From: Clostridiales bacterium
GTDB lineage: Bacteria; Bacillota; Clostridia; Lachnospirales; Lachnospiraceae
Direction: 5' to 3'
DNA length: 5,183 nucleotides
NCBI GenBank assembly: GCA_019420405.1
Contig: JAHZHF010000217.1
Span: 1 to 5,183 of the forward strand
Every line of letters starts with the position of its first letter. Within the stretch, counting starts at the first letter, position 1. Position numbers and translations under genes: made by a program. Below are positions 1 through 3,965 of the stretch, in pieces. The notes under the pieces were generated by a model that saw only the letters and a list, made by a program, of their open reading frames with translations, made no database searches and was not told where the DNA came from.

Positions 1-20
1 TAACTATATTTTACACCTTT

Positions 21-57
21 TGCCGGGCTTTGTTTAGCCCGGCATTTGGTTTATTTT
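21..57 (+). terminator. Intrinsic terminator of an upstream + strand transcript
   Basis: A 9-bp GC-rich stem (21-29 with 36-44, core GCCGGGC/GCCCGGC) has a 6-nt loop (30-35) and is followed on the + strand by a T-rich tail (45-57). The reverse strand has no U-tract after the stem, so it acts on + strand transcripts entering from the left. The window begins with TAA, which could be the stop codon of that upstream gene, but this cannot be verified. Confidence 0.8.
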
Positions 58-64
58 GGAAAAG

Positions 65-109
65 AAAAGAGGCCATCGCACTAATCACTTAGTGCGACAG
101 CCCCTTTTT
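65..109. terminator. Bidirectional intrinsic terminator, 3' of the XRE gene
   Basis: A perfect 9-bp stem (76-84 with 89-97, TCGCACTAA/TTAGTGCGA) closes a 4-nt loop. It is extended by GGC/GCC (71-73 with 100-102) and by an A-rich left flank facing a T-rich right flank (105-109). On the - strand the stem is followed by a U-rich run, so it fits as the terminator of the XRE gene ending at 152. On the + strand it can act as a second stop behind the hairpin at 21-57. Confidence 0.8.
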
Positions 110-151
110 GCTGTTTCTGTTGGCTCTTACCTGAATAAAGCAATATTTGCA

Positions 152-433
152 TCATTTCTGATCGGGTGATGTACTTGTTTGATCTGTTTTTGTTCCGTCG
201 ATCAGCTCTTCATATGACACGTCAAAGATTTCACACAATGCTTTCAGTTCAATATCTGTTACATAACGCTTGTTCGTCTCGATTCGCGTGATTACATTCT
301 TATCCATATCGTATCCTGCAAGCTGGAGTTTATAAGCCAGAATCCGCTGAGAGATATGATGTGTCCTGCGCAGCTCTATCAGATTCTTACTGATCAGATT
401 TTTCTGTCCTGTTTTTGTGCGTGGCTTCGGCAT
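152..433 (-). CDS. XRE-family helix-turn-helix transcriptional regulator
   Basis: This 93-residue protein is almost entirely one lambda-repressor-like (XRE/Cro-C1, HTH_3 type) DNA-binding domain. After a basic N-terminal arm (residues 1-17) comes the five-helix bundle: helix 2 near 28-40 (SQRILAYKLQLAG), recognition helix near 44-56 (DKNVITRIETNKR), and the closing segment ELKALCEIFDVSYEELI near 62-78. The tail is short and polar, with no sensor, peptidase or toxin domain, so ligand sensing is not evident. The ATG start is supported by a strong AGGAGGAG Shine-Dalgarno (440-447) six bases away. The gene is divergent from the membrane-anchored protein at 533, and the promoters of both overlap between two similar quasi-palindromes. 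By family habit (small Cro-like regulators repress their own promoter), it probably controls itself and that neighbour. A 3' terminator lies at 65-109. The family call is firm; the target is inferred. Confidence 0.92.
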   Translation of the reverse strand: MPKPRTKTGQKNLISKNLIELRRTHHISQRILAYKLQLAGYDMDKNVITRIETNKRYVTDIELKALCEIFDVSYEELIDGTKTDQTSTSPDQK

Positions 434-457
434 GAAGATCTCCTCCTCTGTACGTTG

Positions 458-477
458 TTTGTCTCATTTTTACAACC
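458..477. promoter_or_regulatory. Putative XRE operator, left copy (OL)
   Basis: The 17-bp core at 459-475 reads TTGTCTCATTTTTACAA and is itself a quasi-palindrome (TTGT...ACAA). The surrounding 20 bases match the reverse complement of 513-532 at 18 of 20 positions. It lies just upstream of the + strand -35 box (483) and downstream of the predicted - strand transcription start, inside the leader of the XRE gene. Bound protein here would hinder the XRE transcript. Operator function is inferred from symmetry and position. Confidence 0.6.
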
Positions 478-482
478 TTTTA

Positions 483-511
483 TTGATTTTATCTTCGAAA
501 AAAACTATAAT
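483..511 (+). promoter_or_regulatory. Sigma-A-type promoter for the 533-1003 gene
   Basis: A -35 box TTGATT (483-488) and a consensus -10 box TATAAT (506-511) are separated by an optimal 17 bp. Transcription would start near 518, only about 15 bases before the ATG at 533. The start site lies inside the right operator copy (513-532), so a repressor there would block initiation. Confidence 0.7.
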
Positions 512-531
512 CGGTTGTAAAAGTGATACAA
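504..531 (-). promoter_or_regulatory. Putative promoter for the XRE gene, overlapping the divergent promoter
   Basis: Read on the - strand, TTGTAT (526-531) and TATAGT (504-509) are 16 bp apart, giving a transcription start near 497 and a leader of about 65 bases with the ribosome binding site at 440-447. Its -10 box shares bases with the + strand -10 box at 506-511, so the two promoters probably cannot fire at the same time. Its -35 box lies within the right operator copy. Confidence 0.5.
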
Positions 532-532
532 A
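513..532. promoter_or_regulatory. Putative XRE operator, right copy (OR)
   Basis: The 17-bp core at 515-531 reads TTGTAAAAGTGATACAA, a quasi-palindrome with perfect 5-bp outer arms TTGTA/TACAA. It is the inverted partner of the copy at 458-477, with centres 56 bp apart. It covers the predicted + strand start site and the - strand -35 box and ends one base before the ATG at 533. Binding here could shut off both directions. Confidence 0.6.
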
Positions 533-1003
533 ATGGAGCGAAACAGGAAAATGCAAAGAAATGTGACGAAGGTTGCCGCGGCACTGGCGCTGCTACTGAT
601 CCTCTCGCTCTGCCTGCCCTGGGCGGGAGACAGGCTGAGCCAATGGAAGGAGGACCACAGCGGGATTCCGGATGCGGTGAGCAGCAGGAACTCAGGACAG
701 GAGTGTTTTCTGACAGTTGTGGCGAACAGGGAGGAGATTGAGGACAAGGAGGAGTTTGCCAGAACTGTGGTGGAGATGTGTATTGAGAACAGATTTGAAT
801 CTATGTGCCTTTCCACGGATCAGGAGGGATATCCTTCGCGTCTGGAGATCGAAGTGTACAGAAGAAAAAGTGAAGCCGGCAGGGGAGAGCCGGTCTGTCT
901 GATCCGGTTCGAGCCGACGGAGGAAGAGTGTAATATAAAGGATGATACAGAAAAATACAGGCTGTATGTGGACGGAAGAGAAATAAAGTCTTTCGGTGCT
1001 TGA
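533..1003 (+). CDS. Hypothetical membrane-anchored or secreted protein
   Basis: I do not recognise this 156-residue protein. It starts with a basic stretch (R3, R5, K6, R9, K13) followed by one hydrophobic segment at about residues 14-29 (VAAALALLLILSLCLP), which fits a signal anchor or signal peptide. C27 follows LSL, a poor lipobox because -1 is Leu, so a lipoprotein is unlikely. The rest is polar and acidic with a mix suggesting a small folded extracytoplasmic domain; three further Cys residues (58, 83, 88) precede two more near 122 and 133. The start is uncertain: ATG 533 has no Shine-Dalgarno and lies about 15 bases from the predicted transcript start, while ATG 551 has only weak purine-rich sequence before it and would leave the hydrophobic segment intact. 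It is divergent from the XRE gene and probably under its control. The reading frame is credible because of the strong promoter and the orderly N-terminus; function is unknown. Confidence 0.7.
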   Translation: MERNRKMQRNVTKVAAALALLLILSLCLPWAGDRLSQWKEDHSGIPDAVSSRNSGQECFLTVVANREEIEDKEEFARTVVEMCIENRFESMCLSTDQEGYPSRLEIEVYRRKSEAGRGEPVCLIRFEPTEEECNIKDDTEKYRLYVDGREIKSFGA

Positions 1004-1029
1004 CAAATCAGGCTCCTTTCATTCATGAT
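1000..1029 (+). promoter_or_regulatory. Putative promoter of the tetR-family gene
   Basis: A perfect -35 box TTGACA (1000-1005) overlaps the stop codon of the preceding gene. A weaker -10 candidate CATGAT (1024-1029, four of six consensus bases) follows at 18 bp. It would give the TetR-family gene its own transcript with a leader of about 35 bases. Confidence 0.45.
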
Positions 1030-1070
1030 GGTATCAGAGGCAGAAACGTCGGGACGAAGGAGAATATGTG

Positions 1071-1640
1071 ATGGAAGAACTGAGGAAAAACCGGGACGAT
1101 ATGAAGTACCGTCTTGCGGACGCGATGAAGCTGTGTATGAAGAGTGCACCTCTGGAGAAGATTACGGTGGGAGAGATCGTCGGAGCCTGCGGGACGACGC
1201 GCCAGACGTTTTATCGTCATTTTAAGGATAAGTATGATCTTGTAAACTGGTATTTCGATAAGATCCTGCTGGAATCCTTTGAACATATGGGAGAGGGGCA
1301 GACGGTATATGAGGGACTGGTGAATAAGTTTCACTATATAGAGAAAGAGAAGATGTTTTTCAGGGCTGCCTTTAAGAATGATGACCAGAACAATCTGAGA
1401 GATCATGATTTCCATCTGATTCTTTCGTTCTATACAGAGAGGATCGAGGGGAAGACCGGGAAGAAGGTGACGGATCATCTTCGTTTTCTTCTGGAACTGT
1501 ACTGTCAGGGATCGATTTATATGACGGTACGATGGGTGATGGGGAAGATCAGAATATCCCCGGAACAGATGGCGCAGTCTTTGGTTGACGCCATGCCGGC
1601 AGAGCTGGCAGAGCTCTTCCGGAGCCTGGGTCTTTTATAG
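1071..1640 (+). CDS. TetR/AcrR-family transcriptional regulator, DhaS-like
   Basis: The 189-residue protein has the TetR plan: an N-terminal three-helix DNA-binding domain (residues about 10-58) and an all-helical C-terminal ligand/dimer domain. The helix-turn-helix is clear at 31-52 (ITVGEIVGACG, turn, RQTFYRHFK), followed by the usual KYDLVNWYF helix. The C-terminal half (FFRAAF, LLELYCQGSIYMTVRWV near 96-156) resembles the DhaS-type C-terminal domain (TetR_C_8), so the effector may be a small metabolite, but no ligand can be named. ATG 1071 is chosen because AAGGAGA (1057-1063) lies seven bases before it; an in-frame GTG at 1068 would leave four. It precedes the FucO-like dehydrogenase by 152 bp in the same direction, suggesting local control of that gene and perhaps of itself. 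Family call firm, target inferred. Confidence 0.92.
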   Translation: MEELRKNRDDMKYRLADAMKLCMKSAPLEKITVGEIVGACGTTRQTFYRHFKDKYDLVNWYFDKILLESFEHMGEGQTVYEGLVNKFHYIEKEKMFFRAAFKNDDQNNLRDHDFHLILSFYTERIEGKTGKKVTDHLRFLLELYCQGSIYMTVRWVMGKIRISPEQMAQSLVDAMPAELAELFRSLGLL

Positions 1641-1650
1641 TATTAGTGCA

Positions 1651-1678
1651 AAGTGACAGATTAAAGCTTTTGTAACTT
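1651..1678. promoter_or_regulatory. Possible TetR-type operator (inverted repeat)
   Basis: AAGTGACA (1651-1658) and TGTAACTT (1671-1678) are inverted repeats matching at 7 of 8 positions, separated by 12 bp. The 28-bp span is similar to some TetR-family operators. It lies between the tetR-like gene and fucO, upstream of the predicted fucO promoter. The assignment rests only on symmetry and place; there is no T-run typical of a terminator. Confidence 0.3.
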
Positions 1679-1695
1679 CCTATTTTATGTGCGGA

Positions 1696-1713
1696 TTGTT
1701 AAAATATAAACAA
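1696..1713. promoter_or_regulatory. Rex-type operator overlapping an extended -10 promoter of fucO
   Basis: The sequence TTGTTAAAATATAAACAA matches the known Rex operator TTGTTAA-N4-TTAACAA at 13 of 14 defined positions (the only change is T to A at 1708). Rex is a redox-sensing repressor that leaves DNA when NADH is high and commonly controls fermentative dehydrogenases. On the + strand an extended -10 (TG-T-TAAAAT, 1697-1705) lies inside the site, with only a weak -35 upstream, so bound Rex would cover the promoter. Transcription would begin near 1712. The match is seen directly; Rex binding is inferred. Confidence 0.65.
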
Positions 1714-1726
1714 AGGAAACGTTGGC

Positions 1727-1758
1727 GCCGGGGGATGGGGAGTTCCCTGTACCCCGGC
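1727..1758 (+). promoter_or_regulatory. Stable hairpin in the fucO 5' leader
   Basis: A 7-bp GC stem (1727-1733 GCCGGGG with 1752-1758 CCCCGGC) encloses an inner GGG/CCC stem (1738-1740 with 1745-1747) with an AGTT loop. No U-run follows, so it is not an ordinary intrinsic terminator. It ends about 20 bases before the ribosome binding site AAGGAG (1777-1782). It could protect the 5' end of the mRNA or serve as a protein site; no known riboswitch class is recognised. Confidence 0.5.
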
Positions 1759-1792
1759 ACTAAAATCTGCAGGAAAAAGGAGATTGATGACA

Positions 1793-2938
1793 ATGGCAGA
1801 CAGAATTATGCTCAATGAGACATCTTATCATGGAGCGGGCGCTATCCAGGAGATCGCGACAGAAGCAAAGGCGAGAGCGTACAAGAAGGCGTTTGTATGT
1901 TCTGATCCGGATCTGATTAAATTCGGAGTGACAGGGAAAGTAACCGATGTACTTGACAACGCAGAACTTGCTTATGAGATCTTTTCTGATATCAAGGCGA
2001 ATCCTACGATTGAGAATGTACAGCATGGCGTACAGGCGTTTAAAGATGCGGAAGCTGATTACATTATCGCAATCGGCGGCGGTTCTTCCATGGATACGGC
2101 AAAGGCGATCGGTATTATCATCGCGAACCCGGAGTTTGAGGATGTGAGAAGCCTTGAGGGAACAGCTCCGACAAAGAATCCGTGCGTTCCGATCATCGCC
2201 GTACCGACAACGGCGGGAACAGCGGCAGAGGTTACGATCAACTATGTAATCACGGATGTTGAGAAAAAGAGAAAATTTGTATGCGTTGACCCGCACGATA
2301 TGCCGGTTGTAGCGATTGTAGATCCGGATATGATGGCTTCCATGCCGAAAGGACTGACCGCTTCTACAGGTATGGATGCGCTGACTCATGCGATTGAGGG
2401 ATATACGACGAAAGCTGCGTGGGAGATGACAGATATGTTCCATCTCAAAGCGATTGAGATCATCGCAAGATCTTTAAGAGGCGCAGTGGCAAATGAGAAG
2501 GAAGGACGCGACGGCATGGCTCTCGGACAGTACATTGCGGGAATGGGATTCTCGAATGTAGGTCTTGGAATCGCTCACTCTATGGCACACACTCTGGGCG
2601 CGGTTTATGATACCCCGCATGGCGTCGCTTGTGCGATGATGCTCCCGATTGTTATGGAGTACAATGCAGAGTGCACAGGTGAGAAATACCGCGAGATCGC
2701 AAGAGCGATGGGCGTAAAAGGCGTGGATGACATGTCTGTGGAAGAGTACAGAAAAGCTGCTGTTGACGCAGTGCGCCAGCTCTCCATTGATGTAGGAATT
2801 CCGACGAAGCTGGATGCAATTAAAGAGGAAGATCTGCAGTTTTTGGCAGAGTCAGCTCACGCAGATGCATGTGCTCCGGGAAATCCGAAAGATGCAGATG
2901 TTGAAGATCTGAAAAACCTGTTCCGGAAGATAATGTAA
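1793..2938 (+). CDS. fucO: Lactaldehyde reductase / L-1,2-propanediol oxidoreductase (iron-containing alcohol dehydrogenase)
   Basis: This cytosolic enzyme should reduce lactaldehyde to 1,2-propanediol with NADH, the redox-balancing step of anaerobic fucose or rhamnose breakdown. The 381-residue protein aligns almost without gaps to E. coli FucO (382) as I recall it, including MADRIMLNET, VPTTAGTAAEVTINYVITD, KFVCVDPHD and GMGFSNVGLG. The N-terminal half is the NAD-binding region, with GGGSSMDTAKAIG at 95-107 and D38 at the place of FucO D39, which favours NAD over NADP. The metal ligands are all present: D195, H199, H262 and H276, each one less than the FucO numbers. ATG 1793 is chosen because it matches the FucO N-terminus and lies ten bases after AAGGAG; ATG 1787 would add two residues. 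No fucose or rhamnose genes are visible here, so the real substrate may be another short aldehyde or diol. A TetR-family gene lies upstream, a Rex-like site overlaps the promoter, and a strong terminator follows. Confidence 0.93.
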   Translation: MADRIMLNETSYHGAGAIQEIATEAKARAYKKAFVCSDPDLIKFGVTGKVTDVLDNAELAYEIFSDIKANPTIENVQHGVQAFKDAEADYIIAIGGGSSMDTAKAIGIIIANPEFEDVRSLEGTAPTKNPCVPIIAVPTTAGTAAEVTINYVITDVEKKRKFVCVDPHDMPVVAIVDPDMMASMPKGLTASTGMDALTHAIEGYTTKAAWEMTDMFHLKAIEIIARSLRGAVANEKEGRDGMALGQYIAGMGFSNVGLGIAHSMAHTLGAVYDTPHGVACAMMLPIVMEYNAECTGEKYREIARAMGVKGVDDMSVEEYRKAAVDAVRQLSIDVGIPTKLDAIKEEDLQFLAESAHADACAPGNPKDADVEDLKNLFRKIM

Positions 2939-3001
2939 AAGTAACAGTTCATCAATCTGTAGCGGGCTGAATTGTTACCGCAAAAAGGTAAAATAATAAT
3001 A

Positions 3002-3050
3002 AATCCCGGCTGAGGTGGTGTTTAAAAACCACTGCAGCCGGGATTCTTAT
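3002..3050. terminator. Bidirectional terminator between convergent fucO and GNAT genes
   Basis: A perfect 11-bp stem (3002-3012 with 3035-3045, core TCCCGGCTG/CAGCCGGGA) is extended inward by pairs including GTGG with CCAC. A T-rich tail follows on the + strand (3044-3060). On the - strand the stem is followed by a long AU/U-rich run (2985-3001), so it serves both the fucO transcript and the GNAT gene, whose stop codon (3050-3052) is a few bases away. Confidence 0.88.
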
Positions 3051-3532
3051 TATCCTTTCTGATAGGCCATTCGTTCGCTCCCATTGTCTGTGAGGATAAT
3101 TCCGCAGTATTGAAATCCGTGTTTTTCCAGAAGGTGCTGCATAATGTGGTTATCCCTGTGGGTATCGATTTTCAGATTGCCGCACTGCTCAAACGCCCAG
3201 TCAATACAGAATCCGGCAGTTCCCTTTATGCTTCCATCGGAAGTGATGCGATGAACGACGCCATAGTTTTGATCGTTCAGCCATTTCCCGTTCCGGATGT
3301 TAAGATAGGTCGGATCGGGTCCTTCGTTGTAGTAGAAGACGGCGATGATCCTTCCGCGGTTTTCGCATACAAAAAGATTTCCGCTTTCGATATCCTGTTC
3401 GATCAGAGAACGGGAGGGATACAAGTTCCCCCATTGTGTCGGATTTCCGTTTTCTGCCATAAAGGTGCGGGCACGTCCGTACAGTTTCATAATCTGATCC
3501 AGTTCTGTAATGGATGCTTTCCTGATCTTCAT
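3050..3532 (-). CDS. GNAT-family N-acetyltransferase
   Basis: The 160-residue protein has the length and order of a single-domain GNAT enzyme, which transfers an acetyl group from acetyl-CoA to an amine. It starts with the typical MKIRKASITELDQIMKLY strand-helix; the central strands hold GNLFVCENRGRIIAVFYY (51-68). Motif A is YGVVHRITSDGSIKGTAG (90-107), where the usual R/Q-x-x-G-x-G/A acetyl-CoA loop appears as S101-I-K-G104-T-A106, so the first residue is not Arg or Gln. Motif B is LKIDTHRDNHIMQHLLEKHGFQYCGII (120-146), with the Asn and the KHGF helix end typical of the family. The acceptor cannot be named. The ATG is supported by GGAGGA eight bases upstream. A promoter lies at 3563-3592, the gene is convergent with fucO and divergent from the isomerase remnant, and it shares a terminator with fucO. 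Confidence 0.9.
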   Translation of the reverse strand: MKIRKASITELDQIMKLYGRARTFMAENGNPTQWGNLYPSRSLIEQDIESGNLFVCENRGRIIAVFYYNEGPDPTYLNIRNGKWLNDQNYGVVHRITSDGSIKGTAGFCIDWAFEQCGNLKIDTHRDNHIMQHLLEKHGFQYCGIILTDNGSERMAYQKG

Positions 3533-3562
3533 TTATCTGTTCCTCCGTTTTCCTGTGATTCA

Positions 3563-3592
3563 ATTATATTGCAGGATGGGTGCTTTTTGCAA
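3563..3592 (-). promoter_or_regulatory. Promoter of the GNAT gene
   Basis: Read on the - strand, TTGCAA (3587-3592) and a consensus TATAAT (3563-3568) are 18 bp apart. Transcription would start near 3556, giving a short leader with the GGAGGA ribosome binding site. A perfect inverted repeat (3566-3573 with 3588-3595) overlaps both boxes. Confidence 0.6.
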
Positions 3593-3616
3593 TATGACGG
3601 GCACGAACCGCAATAT
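3566..3616. repeat. Three copies of GCAATAT in the divergent intergenic region
   Basis: The heptamer occurs inverted at 3566-3572 and directly at 3589-3595 and 3610-3616. The first two form a perfect 8-bp inverted repeat ATATTGCA/TGCAATAT with a 14-bp gap, and the two direct copies are exactly 21 bp apart, about two helical turns. The cluster lies over the GNAT promoter and just upstream of the putative isomerase promoter, so it could be a regulator-binding array; the regulator is unknown. Confidence 0.4.
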
Positions 3617-3621
3617 CAATC

Positions 3622-3650
3622 TTAATAAAGATATGGTAAACATTTATATA
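3622..3650 (+). promoter_or_regulatory. Putative promoter of the isomerase/symporter remnant
   Basis: TTAATA (3622-3627) and TATATA (3645-3650) lie 17 bp apart, each with a fair match to the consensus. The predicted start near 3657 gives a leader of about 30 bases with GGAGA (3676-3680) six bases before the ATG at 3687. The AT-rich context makes the exact boxes uncertain. Confidence 0.4.
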
Positions 3651-3686
3651 AGAAATGATTTTAGGAATACTGAATGGAGAAGAAAA

Positions 3687-3965
3687 ATGAAAAAATATGA
3701 TGTGAAAATTTCAGGGTTTTCTGATGAAATCAGCAGTGATTTTACAGAACAGCTCAGAGTGGTAAGAGATCTTGGAATGAATTATATTTCTCTGAGAAGT
3801 GCGGATGGAAAAGGGATCGCGGAGTATAGTGCTGAGGAAGTGGAAAGAGAACTTATTCCGCGGTTTAAGAAGACACAGGTAAAGGTATCATCCATCGGAT
3901 CCCCCATAGGAAAAGTATCCATAGAGGACAGGGAGACTGGGGTATATGTTCGGAGACTTTGGTAA
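3687..3965 (+). pseudogene. Sugar phosphate isomerase/epimerase, 5' fragment (truncated)
   Basis: The frame opens with MKKYDVKISGFSDEISSDF and continues through LGMNYISLRSADGKGIAEYS and KVSSIGSPIGKVSIED. This is the first part of a TIM-barrel sugar phosphate isomerase/epimerase (xylose-isomerase-like, AP endonuclease 2 family), which interconverts sugars or their phosphates. Family members are usually about 250-290 residues, but here recognisable sequence ends near residue 82 and, after about ten unrelated residues (TGVYVRRLW), a TAA stops it at 92. Those last residues are the symporter coding sequence read out of frame. The metal- and substrate-binding residues of the later strands are therefore missing and the product should be inactive. 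ATG 3687 is supported by GGAGA six bases upstream and by the family N-terminus; the frame stays open upstream to 3510 but that part is intergenic. The call as a fragment is confident; whether the break is biological or from assembly is open. Confidence 0.82.

Noticed and set aside
513..532. Rex site at the right XRE operator because of TTGT...ACAA
   Set aside because: The arms do not match TTGTTAA/TTAACAA and the spacing is 17 rather than 18 bp; the second inverted copy fits a regulator-specific operator better.
505..1149. Several - strand and alternative + strand frames over the 533-1003 gene
   Set aside because: They lack ribosome binding sites and recognisable sequence; the 533 frame has the promoter and an orderly N-terminal hydrophobic segment.
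1023..1478. - strand open frame of 151 codons opposite the tetR-like gene
   Set aside because: It covers the conserved TetR helix-turn-helix on the other strand, and its composition is not protein-like.
1760..2443. Long - strand open frame (227 codons) opposite fucO
   Set aside because: It is rich in Arg, Cys and Ile in an unnatural pattern, has no family resemblance, and lies antisense to a highly conserved FucO reading frame; it is a shadow.
2941..2978. Inverted repeat GTAACA/TGTTAC after fucO
   Set aside because: Only 6 bp with a 26-base loop and no promoter nearby; the strong terminator at 3002-3050 explains the region.
3110..3625. + strand open frame of 171 codons opposite the GNAT gene
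   Set aside because: It is antisense to a clear GNAT acetyltransferase, runs through that gene's promoter, and has no recognised domain.
3631..3650. Possible catabolite repression (cre) site near TGGTAAACATTTATATA
   Set aside because: It lacks the central CG and several conserved positions of the cre consensus.
3510..3686. Upstream extension of the isomerase frame from 3510
   Set aside because: It would run antisense through the GNAT start and promoter. The family N-terminus and the ribosome binding site both point to ATG 3687.
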